From Candidatus Latescibacterota bacterium (GTDB taxonomy: Bacteria; Latescibacterota; UBA2968; UBA8231): a DNA stretch of 64,000 nt. Every line of letters starts with the position of its first letter. Within the stretch, counting starts at the first letter, position 1. Both the position numbers and the translations under genes were made by a program. Positions 7,276-15,991 of this stretch are shown piece by piece. The notes under the pieces are model-generated. The model made no database searches, had not been told where the DNA came from, and saw only the letters and a program-made list of their open reading frames with translations. The stretch covers positions 1 through 64,000 of the forward strand of contig JAJEIO010000001.1 of assembly GCA_022827835.1 (NCBI GenBank). The letters run 5' to 3'.

Positions 7276-9165
7276 CTAAGTTGGAATAATCGGTAATACT
7301 ACGTGCGACGCCTGCGCCGCATTGTGGTGAACTCTGTTGTCCGCTCCCTGGCGTCGTCGTTCCTGGCCGATGGGGTCGCCGGTGTTGGGATTGACATCGA
7401 AGCGGGGGAAGTTCGAGCTGGAAATGTCGAGGCGGATCTGATGCCCGGCGGCAAACACATTGCTCGTCGGATAGAGGGTAATCGTCAGTTCGGCGACCTC
7501 GCCCGGCGTTAGCAGCTCGCCCTTTTCGCGCCCGTTGCGGTAGCGCAAGCGCGCGATGCTATCGGTCAGATTGAGCGCGTAGCCATGCGGATACCAGCGA
7601 CTCGGTGGATAGCAATCGATCAGCTTGGCGGTAAAGTCCGTATCTGGTGCTGATGACGAGACCCACAACTGCACCTCAATCGGTCCGGTCACCTCCACGT
7701 CCTCGGCCAGCGGCTCAGTGGCAAAGACCAACACATCCGGTCGCGAGCCCAGCGGTAGATAGGGCGGCTCACAGCCGTAAAACTCCGGGCCCTCCGTCTG
7801 ATCGAACCCGCCCGGCTCCATCAATTGCTCCGTCCGCGCCCGCCACGGCGCATTGGCGGAAGCACCCACGCCCGGCGGCAGCGGACCCATCTCGGAAAGC
7901 GAGGAGACATTGCCGCCAATGGAGGGCACCGGATTGGCTGGGTCGAAGCGATAGACTGTATCGCCGCCTTCTGTGGCTGGCTCTTCTGGCGACAAGGTGC
8001 CGTCGCCGTGCAGATAGTACTTGATGTAGTTCGTCCGGGCTAGTGGCCACTCGGCCTCGTCGCGCCAATGTCCGCCGTGGAAAAGCCGGCCACTGCTGGT
8101 GCGATAGCCTCCGCCGCCGCCCATGGCAAAGATCCGCACGGGTGGTGCGTTTGCCTCGCCATTATCAACGCCCTTGAGCGTCCAGTCGAAGTAGCGCAGA
8201 TGCAGGTCGCGGAAATCGTCTAGCGCTGCGTCCTCGCCGAATTCTACGTCGCCGGCAAAGCTCTGCTCCAGCGTTTGCGTCCCGTGCGTCCACGGCCCCA
8301 TGAGCATCTGCACTGGCCCCTGCTTACGCGCCGTTAATCCCTCGTAGTTTTTGCATGTCGAGCGCGTGTACGAATCGTACCAGCCTCCGATGATCAGAGT
8401 CGGCACATCTGGGAAGTCATCCCAAAAGAGCGCTGGCGCGTAACTGGGATGCTGCCAGTACTCGTCGTAGTCGGCCTTGGTCAGCAAGTCCAGTGCCCAC
8501 TTTTGGTAGGGCGGTACCAATTTGAGCTGGGTCTGTCCTTTGCGGAGCGGCATCCGCGCGAGCCAGTCGGCAAAGGCCGGTGCGCCTATGTTTAGAGCTG
8601 CGTCAACGGATGGGTCGGCTTTTAGCGCACGCTGGGTGTTGGCCGCGGAATGCCAAAACGCCCACGCCAAAAATCGCAACTCCAACGCGCCGCCGTGCCG
8701 CACGGAAGACTCGTGCGCGTCGGCTCCACTCATATTGACCACCATGGCCTTGAGGTTGGTCGGCCCCAACGCCGCCATGGCCGTCTGCGTCCAGCCCGAC
8801 CACGAGGTTCCCCACGACCCCACCTTACCGTTGCTCCACGGCTGCTGGTCGATCCACTGCAAGGTGTCGTACCCGTCCTCGGCCTCGGGCAGGAGGAAGT
8901 TCACATCCCCCTCGGACTGGAACGTCCCTCGGCAGTCTTGATAGACGGCCACGTACCCGCGTTGGGCGAAAAACCGGCCGTAGTTGCTGTTGCGCTCCAC
9001 GTCGCTTTTGTCGTAGGGCGTGCGGTGAAAGACTGCGGGGAACTTGCCGGGCACTGGCTGGCCATCGCGGGCGGGGAAGTACAGGTCGGTCGCCAGCCGC
9101 ACTCCGTCGCGCATTTCCACCATTACATCGCGTTCTATCACTAGGTCGTAAAGGCCGTCGGCCAT
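7276..9165 (-). CDS. CocE/NonD-family hydrolase (X-Pro dipeptidyl-peptidase S15-like)
   Basis: A 629-residue alpha/beta hydrolase of the cocaine-esterase/glutaryl-7-ACA-acylase type. The nucleophile motif is WGTSWSGW (G-x-S-x-x-G, Ser121), the acid is in GGWYDSYT, and the His in MGPWTHGT. A C-terminal jelly-roll domain follows (VEVTGPIEVQLW through LRYRNGREK and GHQIRLDISSSNFPRFDVN). The reading frame opens at TTG 9204, but ATG 9165 has AAGGA at good spacing and is chosen. No signal peptide is seen. It hydrolyses ester or amide bonds; the true substrate is unknown. It precedes the Gfo/Idh/MocA gene in a likely two-gene operon. Confidence 0.87.
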   Translation of the reverse strand: MADGLYDLVIERDVMVEMRDGVRLATDLYFPARDGQPVPGKFPAVFHRTPYDKSDVERNSNYGRFFAQRGYVAVYQDCRGTFQSEGDVNFLLPEAEDGYDTLQWIDQQPWSNGKVGSWGTSWSGWTQTAMAALGPTNLKAMVVNMSGADAHESSVRHGGALELRFLAWAFWHSAANTQRALKADPSVDAALNIGAPAFADWLARMPLRKGQTQLKLVPPYQKWALDLLTKADYDEYWQHPSYAPALFWDDFPDVPTLIIGGWYDSYTRSTCKNYEGLTARKQGPVQMLMGPWTHGTQTLEQSFAGDVEFGEDAALDDFRDLHLRYFDWTLKGVDNGEANAPPVRIFAMGGGGGYRTSSGRLFHGGHWRDEAEWPLARTNYIKYYLHGDGTLSPEEPATEGGDTVYRFDPANPVPSIGGNVSSLSEMGPLPPGVGASANAPWRARTEQLMEPGGFDQTEGPEFYGCEPPYLPLGSRPDVLVFATEPLAEDVEVTGPIEVQLWVSSSAPDTDFTAKLIDCYPPSRWYPHGYALNLTDSIARLRYRNGREKGELLTPGEVAELTITLYPTSNVFAAGHQIRLDISSSNFPRFDVNPNTGDPIGQERRRQGADNRVHHNAAQASHVVLPIIPT

Positions 9166-9221
9166 AGCGTTATTCCTTGTTTTACTTGGGGATCCCAGTC
9201 GCAAAGGATCGACAGATCCCT

Positions 9222-9250
9222 TTGTGATCCCCCGACAATTTGGGTATCAT
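9222..9250 (+). promoter_or_regulatory. probable sigma-70 promoter for the kinase/regulator pair
   Basis: TTGTGA (9222-9227), a 17-nt spacer and TATCAT (9245-9250) lie in the 205-bp divergent gap between the CocE gene and the histidine kinase. It would give a leader of about 115 nt. Confidence 0.4.
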
Positions 9251-9370
9251 AGTAGCCCGTAAAAAAATGACGCGCAACTAACGCCGGGAGTCTTCGTGCC
9301 CTGCGCAACTTGCCACGGCGAGCACTTCGCCGAGGAAGCATGTCTCCGAGCATAGGGAATTGAGAACAAA

Positions 9371-10057
9371 GTGAAAAACACTGTTGACGATCTGCAGCAT
9401 CAGATCCAACTCATGCTGGCCATTTTTGACAGCATCAGCGACGGCGTGATCGTCGCTGATGAGAAGGGCGACCTCACTTTTAATCAGAGTGCGGAACGCA
9501 TTATCGGAGGGAGGGTGGATACGGTCTTCAAACACGGGACGGAGGAGTACAGCATTTTCTATCCCGATAAAGTCACGCCCGTTCCAACCGAGGAACTACC
9601 GCTCGTGCGCGCCCTGCGCGGGGAGGCGACCGATGAGATGGAGATGTTCATCCGCACGGCGGCCAAGCCGGAGGGGGTCTATATCAGCTCCAACGGCAGG
9701 CCCATTGCGTCGCCCGGCACCACGGCTCGCGGTGGGGTCGTGGTTTTTCGCGATGTGACGGAGAGAGTGCGGGCCGAAGAAGCCCTAGCCCAGGCCTTCG
9801 CGCAAGGCCGCCTAGAGGTAATGGATACTATCCTGCACAACATCGGCAATGCCATTACCAGCGTGGCCATCGGCATTGGAACTCTGAAAGAAGAGTTGGC
9901 GAACAATCCGCTGATCGAACGCTTAGCGGCCTTGTCAAAGACCGTCGAGGCGCATGAGGAGGATTGGGGCGACTATGTCCAGCACGATCCGCAAGGCCAA
10001 CAAGTGCGGCCGTTTCTGCTGGCTCTCGCCGCGGATTTCGTCGAGCAGAATCGGTAA
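9371..10057 (+). pseudogene. PAS sensor histidine kinase, N-terminal part (ends at an in-frame TAA)
   Basis: Begins at GTG 9371 and encodes a PAS domain (residues 12-130, with DGVIVADEKGDLTFNQSAER and VVVFRDVTERVRAEE), then a dimerisation/phosphotransfer helix with the H-box DTILHNIGNAITS (His156). This belongs to the HNIGN-type cytoplasmic kinases. The frame is cut by TAA at 10055-10057, before the second DHp helix and the ATPase domain, which continue in the same frame from 10058. Either the gene is broken, the stop is a sequence error (one base from CAA or GAA), or two separate proteins are made. There is no transmembrane segment, so it would sense cytoplasmic signals. Confidence 0.75.
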
Positions 10058-10663
10058 TTGATCCGCACGGTTGAACGCGTCAACAGCCAGACGAGCCACA
10101 TCGTGGATATTGTCCGTGCACAACGGGGCTTTGACAGCAAAGCCATGACCAGCAAAGACGTCGACCTGCGCCAGGCTATCTCCAGTGCCCTAAAAATCGT
10201 GCAAGACTCGTTTGCCAGCAGGGGCATTCAGACGCAGGTGAACTGCGACAATGCGCCTGAAGAAATTCGCATTCAGGAGAGCCAGTTTAATCAGATGCTG
10301 GTCAATCTGCTCAAGAATGCGATGGAAGCTATCGATGAGTTGAAGAAATCAGGCGGGCTCAAGGGACAGCCGCGCATTGAGATTAGAGCGTATGTCCGAC
10401 GAGATTTTCTCGTTCTTGAGGTGCAAGACAACGGCATTGGCATTGAGCAGAAAAACCTCAAAGCGATCTTTGGGGCGGGTTATACGACGAAACGAGAAGG
10501 GAGCGGACTCGGTCTCCATTCGGCGGCCAATTTTGTCACGGGCTCTGGGGGGAAAATTCAACCCTTGAGCGACGGCTATGGCACCGGCACCACCATGCGC
10601 GTCTCGCTGCGGCTCGATTCCGCCGACCGCGATGGGGAAGCCACGTCGGAACCCTCTTCCTGA
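10058..10663 (+). pseudogene. Histidine kinase, C-terminal ATPase part (same frame after TAA)
   Basis: 201 residues starting at TTG immediately after the stop codon. The end of the DHp domain (SQTSHIVDIVRAQRGF) is followed by a complete HATPase_c domain: N-box NQMLVNLLKNAMEAID, G1 box DNGIGIEQKNL, F-box-like FGAGYTTK and G2 box GSGLGLHSAANF. No Shine-Dalgarno sequence is seen before the TTG, which argues against an independent gene. Taken with the preceding segment this is one ~430-residue kinase. The intact ATPase motifs suggest the stop is recent, erroneous or bypassed. The cognate regulator follows 88 bp downstream. Confidence 0.75.
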
Positions 10664-10751
10664 TGTCGTCTGCGCGTTCTATCGCTGCGAACCTTCCAAC
10701 CATCCATTGCGAACTAGTCCCTCATGATCGAGCAACTGTAAAGGCGGCTTT

Positions 10752-12650
10752 ATGAAATCAAACGACTCTTGGAACTATCGCGTGCTGATCGTTGATGACC
10801 AAGAGGAAATTCACAACGACTTTGAAGAGATGCTGGCCTCCGGCTCTACCAAGAGGGCAACGGATGAGCTGGCGGCAGCGTTTGTCGCGCAGAGCGATAA
10901 ACTCGTTCTGCCGCAGTTTGAACTCTCCCATGCGGCAAGCGGGGAGGAAGCCGGCGCAATGGTCAAAGCAGCCCAGGAATCGAACCGTCCCTTTGCGCTG
11001 GCCTACATTGACGTCAGAATGCCCCCGGGCACGGATGGCGTTGAAACCGTGCGCCAGATTCGGCAATTCGAGCAGGATATCGAAATCGTCATCATGACCG
11101 CGTACTCGGATAAGACGCTGCCCGAGATCGTCAATGACATGGAATTGCTGCACAAATTGCTCTACATCCGCAAGCCGTTTTCGCGCGAGGAGATTCAGCA
11201 GATCACGCTTTCGCTTACTGGCAAGTGGAACATCGAACAGGAGCTGGCAAAGTACCGGCGGGAACTTGAAGATAGTAATCGGCAACTGGAATCCAGTAAT
11301 CAAAGACTGCAAGCAGTGCTCGATGCGACGGGAGATGCCATCGGCATGTTCGACGCTGAGGGACGCTTGCAGGTGGCTAACCAGGGGTATGAAAAGCTGC
11401 TTGACGCTGCGGAAAGCGAGTTGCAGCAGATGCCGCCAAGTGATCTCAGGGCACGCATAGAGGCGCGCCTGCGGCCGCCCGGTCTGCCTGAATTGGGACG
11501 CGAGCTTTTCTTGGACAACACGGGCGACTTGGAGGAAGAAGTTGCCGAGGCCGGCGACTCAACGCCTCGGCTGTTTTATCGCTCGACAGCACCCGTACAC
11601 AACATGGGCCATATCGTCATGTACCGAGACGTGTCCAAAGAGGTTGAGAGCGAGCAGATGAAAGCCGAGGTCTTGCGCTTGCGCGCCGAACTGGGGACGA
11701 CGTACGCCTTTGACGGCATGGTGGGAAAAAGCAAAAACATGCAGGATGTGTACGCTCTGATGCAGCGGGCGGCTGAAAGCGACATTACGGTGCTGATTCA
11801 AGGCGAAAGCGGCACCGGTAAAGAACTCGTCGCCAAGCTGATTCACTACAACAGCCCGAGAAAGACAGATCCCTTTGTCGCCGTCAATTGCGCGGCCATT
11901 CCCGAGACGCTGATCGAAAGCGAGCTTTTCGGCCACGAACGCGGGGCTTTTACCGGGGCGGCCACGCGGCGCATCGGGCAGTTTGAGCACGCCCAAGGTG
12001 GCACTGTTTTGCTCGACGAAATTGGCGACATGCCCATTGCGCTGCAAGCCAAATTGTTGCGGGTCCTAGAAGAGCGAGAAATTCAGCGGGTGGGTGGAAC
12101 AGCCACGATTCCCATTGACATCCGCGTGATTGCGGCGACTAATAGAGACTTGGAAAGCGCGGTAAAAGATGGCGGATTTCGCGCGGATCTGTTCTATCGC
12201 CTAGCTGCTTTTCCCCTCGTCATTCCACCCCTCAGAGAACACCGCGAGGATATTCCCTTGTTGGTGTCACATTTCCTGCAGGACTATGCCGAACGCGCCG
12301 ATGAGTCTGTGCACGGGATTTCTCCGGCGGCGCTGCAAACATTGCTCGCGTATGACTGGCCGGGCAACGTGCGAGAGCTCAGAAATGCCATTGAGCGCGC
12401 CCTGTTGCTGGAGACCACGGACAGACTGCAAGTCAGCAACCTCCCGCCTCAACTCGCCGCCGTGGTTCCATCTCCAACAGATCCTAGAGATCCTGTCCAA
12501 CCCCTTTCGCTGCAGGAAGCTGAGCGGCGAGCCGTTGCCCACGCTCTTGAAGCCTCGGATTGGAATATCACTAAGGCAGCGCAAGTGCTGAATGTCAATC
12601 GCGTGACCCTGTACCGGAAGTTGAGAAAATACAATCTAGTGGAGAAGTAA
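10752..12650 (+). CDS. NtrC-type sigma-54-dependent response regulator (REC-PAS-AAA+-Fis)
   Basis: A 632-residue transcription activator. The receiver domain (1-155) has VLIVDDQEE, phospho-acceptor Asp87 in YIDVRMPPG and Lys141 in YIRKPFS, with a longer than usual segment after helix 1. A PAS-like domain (about 185-295) is followed by the AAA+ domain: Walker A GESGTGKE (351-358), the sigma-54 contact loop GAFTGA (398-403), Walker [12 protein letters not shown] and R-finger region. The C-terminal Fis helix-turn-helix includes [20 protein letters not shown]. All residues needed to activate sigma-54 RNA polymerase are present. A sigma-54-type promoter lies about 275 bp after its stop, so the autotransporter gene is the obvious candidate target. 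Confidence 0.93.
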   Translation: MKSNDSWNYRVLIVDDQEEIHNDFEEMLASGSTKRATDELAAAFVAQSDKLVLPQFELSHAASGEEAGAMVKAAQESNRPFALAYIDVRMPPGTDGVETVRQIRQFEQDIEIVIMTAYSDKTLPEIVNDMELLHKLLYIRKPFSREEIQQITLSLTGKWNIEQELAKYRRELEDSNRQLESSNQRLQAVLDATGDAIGMFDAEGRLQVANQGYEKLLDAAESELQQMPPSDLRARIEARLRPPGLPELGRELFLDNTGDLEEEVAEAGDSTPRLFYRSTAPVHNMGHIVMYRDVSKEVESEQMKAEVLRLRAELGTTYAFDGMVGKSKNMQDVYALMQRAAESDITVLIQGESGTGKELVAKLIHYNSPRKTDPFVAVNCAAIPETLIESELFGHERGAFTGAATRRIGQFEHAQGGTVLLDEIGDMPIALQAKLLRVLEEREIQRVGGTATIPIDIRVIAATNRDLESAVKDGGFRADLFYRLAAFPLVIPPLREHREDIPLLVSHFLQDYAERADESVHGISPAALQTLLAYDWPGNVRELRNAIERALLLETTDRLQVSNLPPQLAAVVPSPTDPRDPVQPLSLQEAERRAVAHALEASDWNITKAAQVLNVNRVTLYRKLRKYNLVEK

Positions 12651-12716
12651 ATAACCGACTAGGTAACGACCAAGCCGACCTCTAGGCGAATACCCCTCAG
12701 TTCCGAATCGATTGTT

Positions 12717-12743
12717 GCAACTGTTGCAATAGTAAACAGTTGC
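12717..12743. promoter_or_regulatory. 27-bp dyad, candidate upstream activator site
   Basis: GCAACTGTT (12717-12725), a 9-nt spacer, and AACAGTTGC (12735-12743) form a perfect 9-bp inverted repeat. It lies about 185-210 bp before the sigma-54 -24 element, a usual distance for enhancer sites of NtrC-family activators. No T-tract follows, so a terminator is less likely. Confidence 0.5.
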
Positions 12744-12924
12744 CTCCGCAAATGCTGCAAGCCTCGCCATAAATAACGCGATTTCAGATGGTTAGACGCC
12801 TCTCCTTTTCATTGTGCGTCTTGCAAGTTGTTTAGTTCTGCATCATTTCGGTAACCTCCCATCCTCCCGCATCAATCCTCTTAACATCCTTTACACAAAG
12901 GACTTAACCCATCTGCTAAAAACT

Positions 12925-12940
12925 TGGCACGGTTTGTGCA
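12925..12940 (+). promoter_or_regulatory. sigma-54-type (-24/-12) promoter
   Basis: The sequence TGGCACG, four bases, then GTGCA matches the TGGCACG-N4-TTGCA consensus with one mismatch. GG (12926-12927) and GC (12938-12939) have the required 12-bp register. The predicted start near 12951 gives a leader of about 50 nt to ATG 13003. Confidence 0.65.
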
Positions 12941-12959
12941 TAAGCATTGGCAGAGAGGG

Positions 12960-13005
12960 AGTTTTTCATCTTAGCTGGCAATGCAAGAGAGGGAGGCTGG
13001 TCATG
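12960..13005 (+). repeat. leader repeat, copy 1 (before the first autotransporter)
   Basis: A segment beginning AGTTTTTCATC and ending GGGAGGCTGGTCATG. It recurs, diverged, at 15953-15991 and 18391-18436, each time placing GGAGG just before the start codon. It marks the duplication unit and supports ATG 13003 as the real start. Confidence 0.65.
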
Positions 13006-15948
13006 ATAACCATGCTGGTTGACGACCTTGACAAGCGGGTGGTGGCAGATGCGGAAACAGGGGCCTTACAACGGCGGGCGACAAGCCGTCGCGGCCTCAG
13101 AGGGTTGGATATCAGGCGCCGGGTTCGACTATGGCAACGGCAAGACCATGTGTCCACCAAACCCCAGGATGGCTGGCGTCGGACTGGGGCGATGTTTCTG
13201 GCCGTGGCCGCCATCCTTATCGTCGCCGCCCATGCTCGCGCCCAGGACTACAATCCGCCGATCAGAACGCTGGTGAAGAATACCGACCAACCATCAGACA
13301 GGGCCGTATTGCTGGATGCGTCTCAGGACGGACTGAATCAGGCATTCAGAACCGGCCCCAATCTCGGCGGATATGAATTGACGAGCATTGTCCTGCATGT
13401 GCACGATACGCATGAGAGCCGGTACATGACTATAGACGCAGGCATCTACCTCTACGATGGCTCCGGCTTCACCCGCGTCGCTAAGCTCACTAGAGGCCAA
13501 TTGAACGACTATGCGGCCAATGAGTGGTGGGCACCTGAAAACACCAATCTGGAGCCGGACACGGAGTACTACTTCCTTCTCGATTGCACGGCAGGTTGCG
13601 CAAATGACAACGTGGCCCAATTCGTCTCGACCTACAGCAGTGAAGACGACCCCGGGGCCGAAGAAGGATGGGATATCCACGATCATTGCGGCTATAGGAC
13701 CGCGGGCGATCCCGATTGGAAATGGGGCTCTCGCTTGATTCTCAAGATGGAGATCAAAGGACGTCCCAGTTACCACCGCGCCTACCAGACCGAGATCGTA
13801 TCGACGCCGGCCAGCGGGGACACCTATCTGGTAAGTGAAAACATCGATATCGCCCTGACGTTCAACACGCCCGTGTACGTGCAGGGCGAATCGTCCATTG
13901 GCATTCAGGTCGGCGATGTCGCTGGCTTGGCAGCCTATCTGTCCGGCTCCTTCACGACTCAGTTGATCTACCGCTATGAGGTGCAAATAGACGATGCCGA
14001 CGCAAACGGCATCAGCGTTGACGAGGGCGGGCCGGACACCGGATTCGTCGGGTGGGTGCCCACGCTCGTCGGCAGTTTAGGCTTGTTGCCCGTAGATCGC
14101 TATTACCCCGGCGTGGCCGATGACCCTAGCCACAAGGTGGACGGGTCGGTCCACTGTACCGTCCTAGAGGACGGGTCGGTCCACTGCATCGCCGGAAGGG
14201 CAGCGGCGCTGGCCGTGGCGGACGCGCGGACGACGGAGGCGGCGGACGCAACGCTCGAATTCGCGGTGATGCTGAACCGGGCGGCCTCGGAGACGGTGAC
14301 GGTGGACTACGCCACCGCGGATGGCACCGCCCAGGCGGGCCAAGACTACACGGCCGCAGAGGGGACACTCACCTTTGCCGCAGGCGAGACGCAGAAGACG
14401 GTTTCAGTCGCGGTGCTCGACGACGCCCACGACGAGGGCGAGGAGACGCTAACGCTGACCTTGGGCAACGCCTCGGGGGCGCGTATTGCGGACAATACGG
14501 CGACGGGCACGATCGAGAACGAAGATCCGTTGCAACAAGCTTGGCTGGCGCGATTTGGTCGCACCGTGGCACAGCGCGTGCTCGCCGGCGTTCAGGCACG
14601 TCTGAGGGCACCGCACCAGTCGGGGATTCGGGCCACCGTTGCGGGCCATGACCTGAGCGGTGCAGGTGAAGTCGTCGCGCAAGAGCGCTTCAAGCCGCAC
14701 TCGGAATGGGGCCGCGGCGAGGCGACAGGGGCACAGTTCGGACCACAATTGCTGACGATGCGCGATCTGGTGACCAGAAGCGCGTTCACCCTAAGCAGTG
14801 AGACAGTCGGCGGCTTTAGCACCCTCTGGGGCCGTGGGGCGTATTCGGGTTTTGATGGGAGTGTGAACGGGCTAGCGCTCGATGGTGGAGTGACGACGGG
14901 GATGTTGGGTGCTGATTACGCCATGGGGCGCTGGGTGCTGGGGCTGCCGCTGTCTCACAGCAGGGGCGCTGGGAGTTGGCATTCGGCGGACCGCGGCCAA
15001 GGTCGCATGGCGACCTCGCTAACGGGTCTGTATCCCTATGCTGGCTACGAACTGACGGAGCGTCTGTCGCTATGGGGCACAGCAGGTCACGGTCAAGGCG
15101 ACTTAGCATTGATGATGAAGGGCGGAGAGTCGTACCGCACCGCTATGGACTTGACGATGGCGGCGGTGGGTGTGCGAGGCGATCTCGTACCCGCACGGCA
15201 AGAGGGCGGTCTGTCGCTGGCGATCGAGTCGGATGCGCTGTTGGTGCGCACGACCTCGGAGGCAGCGGCAGATCCGTCGGGCTTGCTGGCAGCGGCGGTG
15301 GCTGATGTGAGCCGCCTGCGCTTGGGGATGGAGGGGTCCTTGGATTTGGCACTCTCTGGCGGCAGGTTGCTGACGCCGACAGTCGAGTTGGGACTGCGCC
15401 ACGACGGCGGCGACGCGGAGACGGGCTTTGGCGTCGAGGTTGGCGGTGGGTCGGTCTTTGTCGATGTAGCGCGAGGTTTGATGGCGCAGGTGACGGTGCG
15501 TGGTCTGGTAGCGCACGAGACTGCGGATTTCCGAGACTGGCGGATATCGGGGTCGCTGCGCTTCGACCCGACGCCAGCTTCGGCGCTGGGTCCGGCCGTG
15601 GCGCTGACGCCGTCTTGGGGTGCGCCGTCTTCGGGCGGTGTGGCGGCGCTTCTGGGACGGGAGAAGTTGGTGGGTCTGGCGAGGAACGACGCGACGGCAT
15701 CCGCTGGTCGTCTCGACGCGGAGGCGGCCTACGGGCTGGCGGTGTTCGGCGGTCGGGCTACGGGGACGCCCTACCTACGGGTGGGGCAGTCGGAGACCTT
15801 CCGCGAGGTACGCATGGGCTGTCGGCTGTCGTTATTGCGCTGGGAAGGGCTGGAGATGGGTATCGAAGGGACACAGCGCGAGCGCACCGTCGACAACAGG
15901 GTACCGGACCGCGGGGTCATGCTGCACTTGGCGCTCTCAGCGCTATAG
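13003..15948 (+). CDS. Calx-beta / autotransporter outer-membrane protein, copy 1
   Basis: A 981-residue surface protein. An N-terminal extension of 63 residues precedes a hydrophobic signal segment (about 64-82, ending AHARAQD). It is followed by a domain with RTGPNLGGYELTSI resembling choice-of-anchor modules, a bacterial Ig-like module (ENIDIALTF to DADANGISVDEGG), one Calx-beta domain (about 403-510, with VDYATADGTAQAGQDYT and DEGEETLTLTL), a WLARFGRTVAQRV linker and a C-terminal beta-barrel. It should be Sec-exported and inserted by the Bam machinery, displaying the Ca2+-binding-type domains. The extension holds a 34-residue Arg-rich stretch absent from copies 2 and 3. A sigma-54-type promoter lies upstream. 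Confidence 0.85.
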   Translation: MITMLVDDLDKRVVADAETGALQRRATSRRGLRGLDIRRRVRLWQRQDHVSTKPQDGWRRTGAMFLAVAAILIVAAHARAQDYNPPIRTLVKNTDQPSDRAVLLDASQDGLNQAFRTGPNLGGYELTSIVLHVHDTHESRYMTIDAGIYLYDGSGFTRVAKLTRGQLNDYAANEWWAPENTNLEPDTEYYFLLDCTAGCANDNVAQFVSTYSSEDDPGAEEGWDIHDHCGYRTAGDPDWKWGSRLILKMEIKGRPSYHRAYQTEIVSTPASGDTYLVSENIDIALTFNTPVYVQGESSIGIQVGDVAGLAAYLSGSFTTQLIYRYEVQIDDADANGISVDEGGPDTGFVGWVPTLVGSLGLLPVDRYYPGVADDPSHKVDGSVHCTVLEDGSVHCIAGRAAALAVADARTTEAADATLEFAVMLNRAASETVTVDYATADGTAQAGQDYTAAEGTLTFAAGETQKTVSVAVLDDAHDEGEETLTLTLGNASGARIADNTATGTIENEDPLQQAWLARFGRTVAQRVLAGVQARLRAPHQSGIRATVAGHDLSGAGEVVAQERFKPHSEWGRGEATGAQFGPQLLTMRDLVTRSAFTLSSETVGGFSTLWGRGAYSGFDGSVNGLALDGGVTTGMLGADYAMGRWVLGLPLSHSRGAGSWHSADRGQGRMATSLTGLYPYAGYELTERLSLWGTAGHGQGDLALMMKGGESYRTAMDLTMAAVGVRGDLVPARQEGGLSLAIESDALLVRTTSEAAADPSGLLAAAVADVSRLRLGMEGSLDLALSGGRLLTPTVELGLRHDGGDAETGFGVEVGGGSVFVDVARGLMAQVTVRGLVAHETADFRDWRISGSLRFDPTPASALGPAVALTPSWGAPSSGGVAALLGREKLVGLARNDATASAGRLDAEAAYGLAVFGGRATGTPYLRVGQSETFREVRMGCRLSLLRWEGLEMGIEGTQRERTVDNRVPDRGVMLHLALSAL

Positions 15949-15959
15949 AGCGCGTTTTT
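15931..15959 (+). terminator. intrinsic terminator overlapping the stop codon of copy 1
   Basis: GCGCTCT (15931-15937) and AGAGCGC (15947-15953) form a perfect 7-bp stem followed by GTTTTT. The stem includes the TAG stop, and the T-tract doubles as the start of the copy-2 leader repeat, so it could attenuate read-through into copy 2. Confidence 0.6.
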
Positions 15960-15991
15960 GTCTTGGCTGCAAGAGAAGGAGGCCGGTCATG
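15953..15991 (+). repeat. leader repeat, copy 2
   Basis: A segment with GTTTTTGTCTTGGC and AGAAGGAGGCCGGTCATG, related to the leaders of copies 1 and 3. It supplies the strong SD for the second autotransporter. Confidence 0.6.

Larger units (their letters stand above)
12651..13002 (+). other. 352-bp intergenic regulatory region before the autotransporter array
   Basis: No convincing gene is seen; the open frame from 12814 to 13002 lacks an SD and has no counterpart in the paralogues. The region holds a 27-bp dyad (12717-12743), a sigma-54-type promoter (12925-12940) and the conserved leader repeat (12960-13005). Confidence 0.6.

Noticed and set aside
12814-13002. Open frame upstream of the first autotransporter start
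   Set aside because: No SD, contains the sigma-54 promoter and leader repeat, and is absent from paralogues; the start at 13003 matches copies 2 and 3.
15620-15988. N-terminal extension of the second autotransporter
   Set aside because: Out of frame over the end of copy 1 and Arg-rich; the SD and paralogue alignment place the start at 15989.
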